Shown here one piece after another: positions 1-12,100 of a DNA stretch of 64,000 nucleotides (its first letter is position 1; every line of letters begins with the position of its first letter). Source of the DNA: Owenia fusiformis (taxonomy: Eukaryota; Annelida; Polychaeta; Sabellida; Oweniidae). The notes beneath the pieces were generated by a model, which was given only the letters and a program-made list of their open reading frames with translations, was not told where the DNA came from and did not search any database. Where the stretch lies: positions 12,615,278 to 12,679,277 of the forward strand of contig CAIIXF020000008.1 of assembly GCA_903813345.2 (NCBI GenBank). Direction: 5' to 3'. The translations under genes and the position numbers were made by a program.

Positions 1-3000
1 ACTGGTTCTCCCTCAGTATTAACTGGCCCACTGTGTTGTATGTGTCCTGTAAGGAGGGAGTCTAGGCCTGATATCTTAGGGGGGTTAACCTCTCCTTTGT
101 TCTCAGCATTGTCTTGCTGGGCTGTTGTAGGTTGGTGATCTGCAGTGAGGAAAACAAAAAATTATGACATATTCTGTGAATAAGGTCAGTGACCTCCCCA
201 GCATTAAAGCAAGTGAGAGCAATGCACCCACCTGAAAATCCATTTGCACACACTTGAAAATGAGAAAAATCATGAAAATGTGCATATTTTGATCAATTTT
301 GGTCAAGAGTGAAAATGAGAATTTTGCACTGACTTGAGAAAACTCCTTTGGAGAACACTGACTGGTCATTACAAATTAATACTCTGCTTAACACTGCATA
401 TTGGGTCTTTCCCCAAAGAACATAGTCAAAACTTTTCTTGCGAATTTAGGATATTATAGGCTATTTGTCTCATTTTGACATGTACATGTATTTCTGCCAT
501 TTTAGAAGACTGGCCATTTTGCTATGTCAAATCCTGATAAACAGATGAGTGACCTATAGGGGCCTAAATAAATTATCTATTACAGTATGATTAAAAAAAC
601 TTCACGAATAAGACAAAGACCTCCAATACAAATCATTACATTACTTTGACAAATATGAAAATAATATGTACAGGATTTCATGCAACTGATCAACAAACCA
701 TTAACACAAAGTGCCACCACCTGTCATTTGTTACAGACACATCAACCATCTAACACCATCCACAAATGTTAGAGACCAAGACAATATGTCATCACTTGTG
801 GTGGTGACATTAAAACTGTTGAGATACACAATAAGTATCGAAACAGGATTTCATTGTGTTTTCATCACCTTCAATATCATGATAAGTAACAGAGCAACTA
901 AATGCTACCACTAGTCACTGTCATTTTATTTAGACACAGACCCACTGATATTTAGTTATAGTAAAAAATCAAGTCCCTACCTGGATCATTTGAGTGGTTC
1001 AGGTGCCAGGAGGCATCTTTAACAAACTCCCTATAATAAAGCACAACATTGTGTTATACCTTTAACACTAGTGAATGGAGCTCTTATTCTGATATTTCTG
1101 ACAACAAAATGTGGTCTTCAAGTAAATTCTGATCACATCTGCTTGGGGTAACTCCTCTTCATATTTCCTTCATTTTAATTGCCAAAAGCAGGAGAAAAGA
1201 GAAGTCTGATGAAGCATGCCAGTAAATGGGACTGTTAGAACATTTATGTTTAAAAATTTCATAGATCTGAGTCATGATCAACTGCAAATCAGAATATTTA
1301 ACAAAAACAGACTTGGATGTTCTTTTTTCAATTCAACTTACTTGACTTGGTTTGTTTCAGCAAAGCTGACCCTACGAGACATCCTTGTTTTCTTCTCCTT
1401 GGTTCCATCACCCTGCTGTAAAAAGATACAAAAAATCAAATACAGGGTGCCCCATAAGTAATGGTAATTATGCTCTAAAAATGTAACTGATATGGAAACA
1501 ATATAAAATTCACACCAAAGATCAAATTTCAGTTTTATTTTTCTTTGTGTTTTGTACTGATTATAAAATATGGGTAGATATACAGGGTGATCCAGAAGTA
1601 ACGTCAAAGACATTGTAATTTCAAAAGTATTAATCAGATCTTCATGAAATTTGGTATACATGTACCCACAACATTTCTGAGTTACCATCTCAAAGATTGG
1701 AATTCAATCATTTCATTGGTTGAAATTATGGTTGCTATAGTAACCCGATATCGCGTAACCCGGGGCAAATTGAAGAGAAACCATAACGTTTTTGTGAATT
1801 TCTCTAATTTAAAAAGTCAGTAACATTTGAAAATGTTCATTGTTTGTTTTCTATGATTTTTATATTTGTTGCCATGGTAACAAATATGTAATAGTTGTGA
1901 TGTCACAATAGGCATTCATAAAAAGCTTTCAATTTCTTTGAATTGCTTCCATCATCCATGACAAATACTAACATGACCAAGGACACTAACCCACCCAATT
2001 CAAGATGGCGCCAAGTCAGAGTAAAATAGAGCAAAGAACAAACATTAAGTTCTGTGTAAAGTTGGGGAAAGGTGTAAAAGAGACTATAAGACAGATAAAG
2101 AAGGCATATGGTAAAGCTGCCATTGCTGAGAGAAACATTTACAGGTGGTTTAACAAGTATTCCAGTGGATATGATGAAGTGGTAGACAAGCAGCGAGGAG
2201 GCAGGCCAGTGTCGTCATTCGATGATCAAACCATCAAAGCAATTGAAGCTGATGTTATGGACAATAGGCAAATTTCTATCAGAGAATTGGCTGAAAAACA
2301 CGATCTGAGCTATGGGACTGTGCAACGGATACTGACAAAGAACTGTCTGTTAAAGAAGGTGTCTGCTAAATGGGTGCCGCATGACTTGACACAGGAGCAG
2401 AAAGACCGGCGTGTTAAGGCTTCAAGGGACTTTCTTGCAAAATATCGGAGAGATGGAGATGACTTTCTTAACAAGATCATTACGAGTGACGAATCATTGC
2501 TATCATTCTACATCCCAGAGACCACCAACCAAGCCTAAAATAGTACCAGGAATTCCACAAAAGAAACAAATGGTTGTGACATTCTTTGACATTAGAGGAA
2601 TGGTGTTAACCCATTTTGTTCCCATTGGCCAGAGAATTAATGCCGTTTACATTGCAAAGGTAAGATATCATTTGTTCTAATAATACATCATACTGTGAAT
2701 TTTATTTTTAAATTAAAGTATTTAAATGTTGTTCACTGTCAATATAATTATAACTCCATGGCAATGATTCAAATCCAAATCCAATCAATGAAACAACTGG
2801 TTTAACAACCATTAAACATTTGTTTTTCAGGTTCTGAAGCGTGATCTTCAACGTTCCCTGAGGAAAAAGCGTCCCGGACATCTGCAGCAGTTTATCTTGC
2901 ATTGGGACAATGCCCCTACGCACACTGCAATCCTGACCAGCAACACAGTCCAAACACTTGGATTTCAACAACTTGAACATGCCCCTTATTCACCTGATCT

Positions 3001-4457
3001 TGCCCCCAGTGACTTTTATTTGTATGGGGAACTAAAAAGAAACCTTAGTGGAAATAATTTTCAATCCTGTGAGGAATTGAAAAATGCCGTAGTACTAGCC
3101 CTACAAGGAATGAGTTCTAATGGATTTAATTCTGTGTTCAAGGAATGGGTATCCAGACATGAGAAATGTGTTGCAAATGGTGGCAATTATGTAGAATGAA
3201 CTATTATTAGTAACTGTGCAATAGTATGATTTATATTGTTGTGAAATAAAATGTTGAGGATATAACAATTTCAGATCTTGTTGATATTTTGAGATTACGC
3301 ATTACACGTTAAGTAATTTGCCCCGGGTTACGCGATATCGGGTTACTATAGCAACCATAATTTCAACCAATGAAATGATTGAATTCCAATCTTTGAGATG
3401 GTAACTCAGAAATGTTGTGGGTACATGTATACCAAATTTCATGAAGATCTGATGAATACTTTTGAAATTACAACATCTTTGACGTTACTTCTGGATCACC
3501 CTGTATGTGGTACTAAAGTACAATAACATGAAACCGCTTGTGTGAAAGTTTCATCATTCAAATTAGAGAACCAAAAACATTTTTACTTTTGTGTAACAGA
3601 AAAAAAAGATAACATACCGCTGGAGCATTAGGGTCTATGTCATACAGAGCCCCTCTAGAAGGTGACCTGTTGCCCATCTTCAGAATCTACAAAGAAAATT
3701 AAAAATATTATCAAGGGGCCTATTTTGCAAAATATTGAACATCATATGTTCTGACTATTCATCTTTCATATATTATACCTATCAAAACTAACAGAACAAA
3801 TAATCATGTATGACATTTTGAGAAAAATCTAGAATTGATAAACACTTAGGTACCTCAAATAAGTGTTGGTAGGTGTTTCACTTACAGATACATGTAGTTA
3901 TTAATTAGTAACTGGACTTTTTACACATTTTTATACTTACTGAAGATCTGCGATTATTTGATTTCCTCTTGCGTCCCCCACCAAGGCTGAAACACAAATA
4001 AAGAGTACTCATTTACTAGCTAGAAGTAATTATTTAGTAGAACAGTTCTTTACACTCTTTACTACCCAGAATGATGAGATTTCTTGCCACCTCAGAAGTG
4101 ACTTTAAAACTTAAAGTGACAAGATAATCTGTCACAAAGTATTTCACTACAAATTTCTCAAATTTTAACAATTTGCATCCACCTTACACAAAAACTGTGT
4201 AGAAATGATCTCTGCAGACTAATTTCACTTAATTGAGCATCACATTTAGGGGCTTTTGTAGAATATGCATGTAGTATGATGTCGAAAGCTGGCAAAAAAT
4301 GAGAAATCCATGGTCATGATCCAGTAAACCCAGCAAAAATGACATGTACTTGTGTGCATGTAATTTGTAAGGCCAGGTTGTAAGGATATTCAAATTAAGT
4401 AACATAGAAACACTATCTCATTTCTCACCTGAGAGTTTCTCCTTCATGAGAAGCCAT
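1..4457 (-). CDS. KNL1: KNL1 kinetochore scaffold, N-terminal part (spliced, partial)
   Basis: Seen: six coding exons join in phase on the minus strand at 4429-4457, 3941-3986, 3618-3686, 1342-1415, 981-1030 and 1-139, each with AG acceptor and GT donor, giving about 135 residues and continuing off the left edge. The start is the only ATG of the 5' exon and begins MASHEGETLS. Residues 24-28 read SSILK in a basic stretch (KRKSNNRRSS) and residues 59-66 read RMSRRVSF followed by AETNQVKEF. Known: KNL1/CASC5/Spc105 has N-terminal SILK and RVSF motifs that recruit protein phosphatase 1 to kinetochores and oppose Aurora B; the human protein has the same order, with RRVSFADT. Inference: this is the KNL1 N terminus, with MELT repeats and the RWD region to the left of the window. 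Each PP1 motif sits on its own short exon. A KNL1-like protein other than the orthologue is unlikely given both motifs in order. Confidence 0.82.
1342..1415 (-). CDS. KNL1: KNL1 coding exon 4 (RVSF motif) with NAGNAG acceptor
   Basis: This 74-base exon encodes the basic RVSF docking segment. The acceptor region reads TTTTTACAGCAG, so splicing could use either of two AGs three bases apart, including or skipping one Gln just before GDGTKEKK. The donor is AA|GTAAGT. The open frame continues upstream into intron and mariner sequence, but that extension is not coding. Confidence 0.8.
1441..1470 (+). mobile_element. Solo mariner-like terminus
   Basis: TACAGGGTGCCCCATAAGTA resembles the end of the adjacent mariner (ACAGGGTGATCCAGAAGTAA), but no partner end was found. 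It may be a remnant of a related element into which the complete one inserted nearby. Confidence 0.4.
1583..3503 (+). mobile_element. Mariner-family transposon with 189-base inverted repeats
   Basis: Ends read CAGGGTGATCCAGAAGTAAC at 1583 and the inverse at 3503, with TA on both sides (1581-1582, 3504-3505). The inverted repeats extend to 1771 and from 3315, 189 bases each, and are nearly identical; mariner ends are normally about 30 bases. The element lies in a KNL1 intron and carries a transposase relic in plus orientation. Confidence 0.88.
2005..3199 (+). pseudogene. Mariner transposase (D,D34D), frameshifted, with one intron
   Basis: The first part (2005-2538) has the two helix-turn-helix regions (RNIYRWFNKY, RELAEKHDLSYGTVQRIL) and the first catalytic Asp in ITSDES. 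The frame then stops at 2536; homology continues in the +1 frame with QMVVTFFDIRGMV. After IAK (2659) a 171-base GT-AG intron (2660-2830) rejoins in phase, followed by HWDNAPTHT and YSPDLAPSDFYLYGELKR with 34 residues between the last two Asp. About 20 residues between the first Asp region and the next block appear missing, so the copy is probably dead. The intron could instead be a later small insertion with splice-like ends. Confidence 0.82.
3618..3686 (-). CDS. KNL1: KNL1 coding exon 3 (completes SILK motif)
   Basis: A 69-base phase-0 exon encodes ILKMGNRSPSRGALYDID and a short tail. The preceding 46-base exon (3941-3986) ends in RRSS, so the SILK motif is created across the splice junction. 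Acceptor TTTGTAG, donor GTATGT. Confidence 0.8.
4060..4345. mobile_element. Degenerate copy of the TTAA MITE family
   Basis: It shares with 39976-40268 the blocks GTGTAGAAATGATCTCTGC and TGGCAAAAAATGA in the same order and spacing. The ends are degraded (CTACCCAG left, AAACCCAG right). It lies in a KNL1 intron. Confidence 0.6.
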
Positions 4458-4503
4458 GGTGGTTTGTATTTCAGGCTGATTTGTTGTACTTGCTGGCTTA
4501 TAT
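4429..4503 (-). CDS. KNL1: KNL1 start-codon exon
   Basis: The exon has acceptor CTTTTAG just upstream of 4503 and donor CAG|GTGAG after 4429. The ATG lies at 4457-4455 in context ACCATGG, a strong Kozak match, and 46 bases of 5' UTR precede it in the exon. It encodes nine full codons plus two bases. Confidence 0.75.
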
Positions 4504-5248
4504 CTAAAAGTAAATTAAAATGCTGTTTGTGATATATATATTATTGGAGATTTATTTTGTTATGCATGTACTTCTAGATTATTGTTTATCATGCACTTTC
4601 TCATGGCCAGGATACATCAATGCAGAACAATCATTTTTGGAATTCCAAATTTGGATAATACGTTTTAAGTTATGTCAAGCCAACAAACTTGGCATGGAGA
4701 ACATTTGGTTTGCTATGGACTCTAGAAAAGGGGTTGCACATGATGAATATCTTGCATCTGAAAGCTATGATAAATTAAAGTGAGTAAAGAGGAATCCTCA
4801 GTTATTAATATAATTTTGTCTAAAATAGATCTAGTTGTGCAATGGTAATTGAATTGAAATAGGAGATGTCACAATTGAGATTTTGTATTTAGACTGGTAT
4901 ATCGATGGGTCTGCCACTCAATTTACAAACAATAAATAAAATATGGTTAAACTTAGAGACAGCCCATGGAAAAAAGGTTAGGTTAATTGGTAAAATAATT
5001 AAGAACTGGGATCGAGTTGATCCTTGAAGTGAATTGAGGAAATTAGGCTAGCCTAAAAAGAAGAGGGGGAATACCCCAGGATTCAGAGAAGACCTACATT
5101 GACATGACGTCATTCACAAGTGGTTTCACAATTTTTTTTAGATCAGTCTGAATAACAATATGTTCATTTTCGTCGTTAACCAATACCAAAGCTTGCTATT
5201 TTACATCAAGAGAGAGAAAGATGTAAGGAATGGATCTAGATCTATGCT

Positions 5249-5665
5249 AACCAAACCCGTCTGGCCCAGTTATCTACTCCCGACGTCGTAGATCAGGGTC
5301 AGACGAGGTCCAATGCAAAAAAGAGGGATCTACTCTGGAAAAAACACACTGGTTTTTCATTGTATAATATGTGCTGATAAATGAATAAACATCATAAAAA
5401 ACATTCACGTGTTTGTTCCTTGTTTCAAACTTTGTATTTATATTAAGTTTCCATCGCTGGATGACGGCTAATAATTTCGTTCAGTACTACACCACATTTA
5501 CGTGTAAGTTATATACTCTTTATTTCAAGTAAAGTCTGGAGCCCGATGTTTTGGTTGGATGGCTAATAGGGAATGAATAATAAATCCTCCTTTTTTTGCA
5601 TTGGACCTCGTCTGGCCCAGATCTATGACGTCAGGAGTAGATAACTGGGCCAGACGGGTTTGGTT
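5249..5665. mobile_element. 417-base MITE with ~90-base inverted repeats and 11-base target duplication
   Basis: Ends AACCAAACCCGTCTGGCCCA and its inverse are flanked by the direct repeat AGATCTATGCT at 5238-5248 and 5666-5676. The inverted repeats run about 90 bases, to GGTCCAATGCAAAAAA. An 11-base duplication is longer than hAT (8) and points towards the Mutator-like range (9-11). No coding capacity. It sits in KNL1 intron 1, close to the promoter. Confidence 0.85.
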
Positions 5666-6068
5666 AGATCTATGCTTACATCGATAAACATCACAACAAT
5701 GTGCGATATTCGGAAACTAATTTAGACGCTGAAAATTCCGACAAACGAAGGTGGTAAGCAAGAGACATAATTTAAAATTTAATTATGTCTCTCATATTTA
5801 AGCTCTTGGGGTTTTCCTTCGTGTTCTTTGAAAGTTTGATGTTTCACTTTCAATTCAAATTCAAGACAAGTCAAGTGTTTGTTTTTCTTTTTGAAAAAAA
5901 ATCATAAACTATCGGCGGAAAAACTAAAAGAATGACAACATTAGGAGTAAAATATTTTACATTTGAATGTATCTCTTGTATTCAGGTCTATATATATTTA
6001 AGTTTCACTGAGTAAATAGGTCACATTAACCTATAACACTTCGGAAATGATAAAAATAAAATTCTTAC

Positions 6069-6110
6069 CGTTTTGAACATCTAAATCTGCCCGCTCAGTG
6101 GTGTGCGCAT
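6069..6110 (-). other. KNL1: KNL1 non-coding first exon (5' UTR), approximate 5' end
   Basis: A consensus donor (CG|GTAAGAAT on the minus strand) sits at 6068-6069, immediately downstream of the shared promoter, and no ATG-opened frame fits. Joined to the exon at 4503 it gives a short 5' UTR with a 1.57 kb intron. The transcription start is not determined; the outer boundary is inferred from the promoter motif position. Confidence 0.5.
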
Positions 6111-6143
6111 GCGCAGCTTGCTCAATACCGGAAGTGCTTCACC
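6070..6143. promoter_or_regulatory. Bidirectional KNL1/PRDX5 promoter with NRF-1 and ETS sites
   Basis: Only about 75 bases separate the KNL1 first-exon donor from the PRDX5 ATG. The gap contains a perfect 12-base palindrome TGCGCATGCGCA (6104-6115), matching the NRF-1 consensus, and ACCGGAAGTG (6127-6136), the ETS/GABPA consensus. NRF-1 plus GABP sites are characteristic of TATA-less bidirectional housekeeping promoters and of nuclear genes for mitochondrial proteins, which suits PRDX5. No TATA box was seen. Confidence 0.7.
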
Positions 6144-9100
6144 ATGTTTGCTCGTAGTCAAAGAACCCTGCTATTTGCACGCAACCTGTACGTTACCTCC
6201 ACAGCAAATATGTCTTTAAAGGTAGGCTAGCGTTTATAAGTATACTCATGCACGATGACGATATATTGTCAATAATATTGTCGCAATATTTAACCCTATT
6301 TAGAGCCCTAGAATACATCAAGGACATTCAAAGTTCTACTTTTATTTTCAGCTTTCCTCTTTCAATGTTGACAAAATGTCATACAATTTTGAAAATTCTA
6401 AATCTATCTAATTCTCAAGGACATAGGCCCAGGAACATGTATAAAAATCGAGTCGAATATTGTGGTAGAAAAACTAGTCGAGAAGTCGACATTAACTTGT
6501 ATGTTTTTCACTGAATGCACATGCTACAAAGTCAGCACTATCAATGGTATACTCTACCTTTATAGATAAATACAGAAGTTCAAAAACTGTTCGCCATTTT
6601 TGTTTCACAACTGCGTCGATACATTCCGTTCAGTGTAAAATCGTATCCTAAAGCCCAAATCCCGGGAATCCCGACTCACATTACACCAACAATCAATCAG
6701 ATGGTATTATTACACCAAAAGTAGTGCGAAAAAGTTTTGATGACATTTAAAGACACTGTTCCTCTTTCACGTGCATTATCTCATGGAAATGGGCATACCA
6801 GTGTTGCCAGTGCAAAGATCTTTGTTCCATGGTAAAGGAAAGCTATCAAACATTGTCTGAAGAGCAGATCTAGCTCCGTAATTTTACTTTTAACATGGCG
6901 ACCTTGACAACATATAGCCATTTGGGCGATAATAGGTGATTCTAAAGTGAAAATGAGTGCTTTTTTCGTAGTTTTACTTTGACCAAGGCTTGCAAAAAAT
7001 GTAAGTGATAAACCTTCCAACAATTTTTGATATTTTTGTTGTCTCGAAGTGTTCTAGACGATATCAAAGTGGAAAAAAAATTGTATGTCTCGAAATATTT
7101 TGAAAATTAGTGCCATTATGGCGGGTCTGGGTGTTTTTTGCTTTCATTTTTTACCCATTTCCACGGTTGCCATGGTAACTCATACCAGCCAACCTACCGT
7201 ATTTTTACGGGAATCAACCAAAAAATATTCGTTTTTCCGTTAAAAAATCTAAATACCATAAAAAATTACAGTTTTTTCCTGTAAAAACGACCGTAAAAAA
7301 TCTGCTGTAACTTTACCAAAATCTACCGTAAAATATTTTATTATCATTCGATTTTTTCTATAAGAACGGCCGTAAAATATACCGTAAATATTTGAAAATC
7401 TACCATATTTCTGCTGGAAATAACAGTATTCTTGTTCAAACTACCGTAAGATCTCCTATAATTATTATGAAATTCTGAAAAATTGAATTCTTCTCGTATT
7501 GCCCTTGTAATATTCCATCACCAGCCCAAAAAATAGGTGCCGGCAGGTCTTTGACGGTGGTTATTGCGTACTTAGTAAGTAACTAAGTAAGCTGACGTGT
7601 AATCAGTCAACACACTGGGGAATATTGTGATGCAAAAACAGTGTTCAACTACCACAGGAGGAGTAATCATGATTAATTTGTAAATTGCTACATTGTAGCA
7701 ATGGCATGAGTATGATGTCACAATACACTGGGGCCTAACTGGCGTAAAGGGGGAGAAAAGGGCCAATTTTGCACATGGGGACCACATTTGACTCAAAATA
7801 TTAGCATTTAGTAACCTACATTTCAGTACATTCTGTGTAATACTTGAAATGCATTGCTATAATGATTTACAAAATGAAATAATCTCGGGGAATTTGCTTC
7901 CAAAATTTTTGAATGAGATCCCTGAAGTTGATGACCCAATTTTAGGTCATTTTGGCCCGTTTTTAGAGACTCAGCCTTCACCTATTTCCCCAAATATGGC
8001 TAGATTTTGTAGAAAACGTGTTAAAAGTTTGAAATGCAGCTGTTTTGAGCCTGAAATAACTCAATTGTTTGAAAAAATGCTGAATGAGCAAAAATTATGT
8101 AAAATTTTGCCATTTTTGGATATTAAGGTGTTATTACGGTAAATACCACTTCCGGGTAGGACGTGTTTTTAATACTTTAAAAACGAAGCCACCTAAAAAT
8201 GAGTCCCTATGTTGGCGTAGTGATATTTAAAAATCGAGATGCAAACCCTATGTTAAATATAGTGTAAAGATGAAGGTTATGGATATAGTCATTGTATGGG
8301 CCAGTTCGTTCAAAAATCGCGATATGTAGCCCAGAACTTGAATTTTGTGATTTTTTTCAATGATTTACCGTAGTGACACCTCCATTTTTAAAACTCACAC
8401 TGTTTACAACAACAACCAATCAGATAGGTTTAATTTTTTACATCGGGCTGTGCATGCGCCATTGGAGGAAGTGGACGGTTCGAGTGTGAATTTGGACCAA
8501 CTTTTGCAAGTTTTACCAGGAAATCACCTTTCATTTGGTATGTTAGTAACGTTTTTTATCGTATTGGATATGTAAGAATCATATACATGTCGAATTATTA
8601 GCATAAATGTCACAGTTTGAACGATAAATGGAAATATAACTCTTCCGGAAAATATTGTCACAAATGCCTTGTGGACTTTCCTCTATTTATTAGAGATCTA
8701 TTCACTTTTAGAATATACCATTGATAGTGCTGACTGTGACATGCTATCTATTGCAAGAGGATGCAATGGCCATAAAATCGCCACTCTGTTGTATTCGTTT
8801 TAAAGTACAATACACATAATTTTTTACCCTGCGTGCATAGTCTAGTTATATACTGAAGACGAAGCTCTATTTTAAGGAGTGAAGTTGAACGAATGCATTT
8901 AGGGTACTAATTTTTCATTCCTTCATTCTGGTAACCATGAGACATTCCAATAGCGCACATGAATAGTCTGACAACGGTAAAGTCAGATACCGTTGTCACA
9001 AATAGCGGACAGAACCGTTGCTTCAACTCTTCAATCACTTCGGTTTATCATTTCATTGGACTTTATCGTTGCTAATTCTGTGCATGTATTAAGCTATTAT

Positions 9101-12100
9101 TATGATGGAAATCCCAATGCCGATCAAACTGGGTCTTTGATTACCACAACATAGCATCTTCGATATAGTCAAAGACAACGGAATCGGGATTTGAAAATCA
9201 TTTACAAAGACAACGGCATATGGTAATGCAGAGTCCGTTGGACCGTATCTCATTTTAATCAGTTAAATTAAGACTTTCTTTCGATGCTAGAACATTATTA
9301 ATTGTACAATGAGTTTAAAAACACTTTGTGTGTTGTATTGCCTATTAAACATACAGTTCATGAAAATATAATTAATACATTATATAATAAAATAATATGA
9401 TTCCGGTGTGAATAGCAAATATGACGTAAATAAAGGGATTACAAGCTTTATACCTGTTCTAATCTACTGTAAAAAAACGTATACCCATTTTTTGGGGTAC
9501 CCGTTTTTTTCGACCGGGTACTTTATTCGACCGGGTACCAAACTTGAACCCAGCATGGAGGATTTAGTACCCGGTACCCGGTTTTTTCTACAAACCCCTT
9601 ACAGAGACCCTATCTGTTGCAAGACTAACGCCTGGCGTAACCGTCTCCATGTTATTCAGTGTTTTTAAGTAGCACAAGGATCCTGCCATGACCGTGGTAA
9701 TGTTATCGTGAAAGCCTGGTACCGCGACAATGCTGTATTATATTGCAATGCCTGCCATGAACGAGACAATGTAATATAGTTCTGCAAGGCTTGGCATTGC
9801 CGTGGCAATGTAATATAGTACTGCAAGGCCTGGCATGGCCGTGACAATGTAATATAGTATTGCAAGGCTTGGTATGACCGCCATGGCAATGTGATATAGT
9901 ATTCCAAGTTCGGGTATGAGAGTGGTAATGTAGAAATTTATGATTGCTATAAGTGACAGTGACAATGTGTATTTGAAGACCTGGCATGACCGTGACAATG
10001 TATTATGGGATCGCAAAGCCCGGTATGACCGTGACAATGTAATATAGTATTGCAAGGCCAGGTATGAGGGTGGATCATGACAGGCCTTGCAATATAATAC
10101 AGCATTGTCACGGTTATACCAGCCTGTCACGGTTATACCAGGCTTACACGATAACATTACCACGGTCATGGCAGGATCCTTGAGCTACTTAAAAACACTG
10201 AATAACATGGTGACGGTTACACCAGGCGTTAGTCTTGCAACAGATAGGGTCTCACTGAATGTTGACTCCAAAATTGAAAGTCGAATCCCACAGAAAAATT
10301 AATAGTCTAATGAAAAAAGAAATAACAATAGACTAGATGCGAGTAGAAATAATCTTGATTTTCGTCATTAAATATTCAAAATTCAGTCAAAAGTGATGTC
10401 ATATTTGAAATCTGCATGTAAAAGTACATCTAGAAATATGGTTTCGAAAATTGTCTATCAACTTTGAAAATTTTTTTTTTTTGAAAATGTGACTTCTTGT
10501 TCGGGTTGATTCCCCATAGACCCCATGTTACAAATCACAAAAAAAGAATTTAATCTTATCTTGTATTGGACAAATAACGTTTTCTTTTACTGGACATATT
10601 TTAATTTGCATAACTTTTAGATACATAAGGGTTATATGAAAATTGAACCACGCAAATAGATGTAATTTAAGTTAAAGGGAACTTTCTACTATACCCGCCA
10701 TGTTATCTGACCCGAACGAGCCATCTGGTGGTGAATCTGGTAACTACCTACTCGCATCTGCGTTATTCAAGCTTATGCACCATTCAAAAGTTTGCGTGAG
10801 AACCCCCCCCCCCCACACGGGGAGGGTAAGGAATTTGATACACAATATTCCCAGGGGTAGAGATTTGACCAAGATATGGTTTCATTAAGATTTGGGTTCT
10901 AACCTTTAGAAGGTAAGTCAGACTCCCAAACGTCAGCTAACTCTTATATTTAGCATGTTAGCGACGAAGTCAGGCCATGAAAAAAGTAGTAATACAATTA
11001 ATTTTTTTTGTCAAATACCCCATCCCTGCCTGCGTGGGGGTCTCACACAAACTTGAATGGTACATTACATTTTCATACATTCTTACATTTTTTTCTTTCA
11101 ATCTAAGCAGCTTAAAGAGTTTATTGCACTGTATATCAATTTTCTTTTCCTATCGAAATTATATAAAACGTGCTCCCCTGAATCAATATAGATGCTCCAC
11201 AGGCGTAACAACCCCAAGACTTCACTATAATGGACGAATAAATAAGTATAAAAATGCCCATCTGAATTTTTTTCTATTTATTCTCCTTGGAAAGAGAGCA
11301 AATGGCCTTGAACCTAGATTGCACGCGCGATCTGAAGTAAGCCTACGTGCAATATATTTCTGATGTACAAGAATAATCTAATTGTACATCCCGTATTGCA
11401 CCAATCAATCAAAATATTGTAAAACAAGCTTATTTCTAAATTAAGTAAAAAGAAGTGTTTTAAACAAAAATGATAATAATAATAATATCAATATATATAT
11501 AATTTGCGCAAGCCACGCGAACTTTCAAATTTCTGTCATGATCATGAAGTTTTTGTGTGATCAAAATAAGCTCAGTTTCATCACAAGGGCGCCGGGGATT
11601 AGTATTGTGTTAAAAATTTAATCCACATAATACTCCCATCGCCAAGGTCCCGATACAGTGTGAATCTGACCTTATGTAAGTGAGGTATTATTTGGCGTGT
11701 TCACTCAGGTGTTGTAATAATCGCTCGCGAATCGCAGCTCTGTCACGGTGAATAGAGACACGATTCAAATTCAAATTGGTTTTAGCCTACTTCAAACGTA
11801 TTCCGAGTGAACACAATCAGGGGCCCAAACATTGTGAACTATTTATTCACAATTACAGGAGTGAGCGTGATAAGCTCTACTCAAATGTATTCTGAGTGAA
11901 CTCAACATGGGGGCCTAAACATCGTCAACTATTCATTCATAATTACAGGAGTGAATGTAACCAGCTCTATATTCATGTAGTCTAATGTGCCTATGTAGAC
12001 GTCATCGTAGGCTCATGAATATAGAGTTCAATTGATCGAAACCAAAACAACACGTTCACTGAAGTGTGATTTATTAAGAACAACAAACAATTATTTGTAT

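Noticed and set aside
1338-1688. 116-codon minus-strand frame
   Set aside because: Only its last ~24 codons are the KNL1 exon; the rest is intron and mariner inverted repeat.
7849-8142. 97-codon plus-strand frame in PRDX5 intron 1
   Set aside because: Looks like chance or transposon debris; no motif or splice context.
9665-10169. Overlapping minus-strand frames with CNTILHCHG-type repeats
   Set aside because: Produced by the 39-base tandem repeats of the foldback element.
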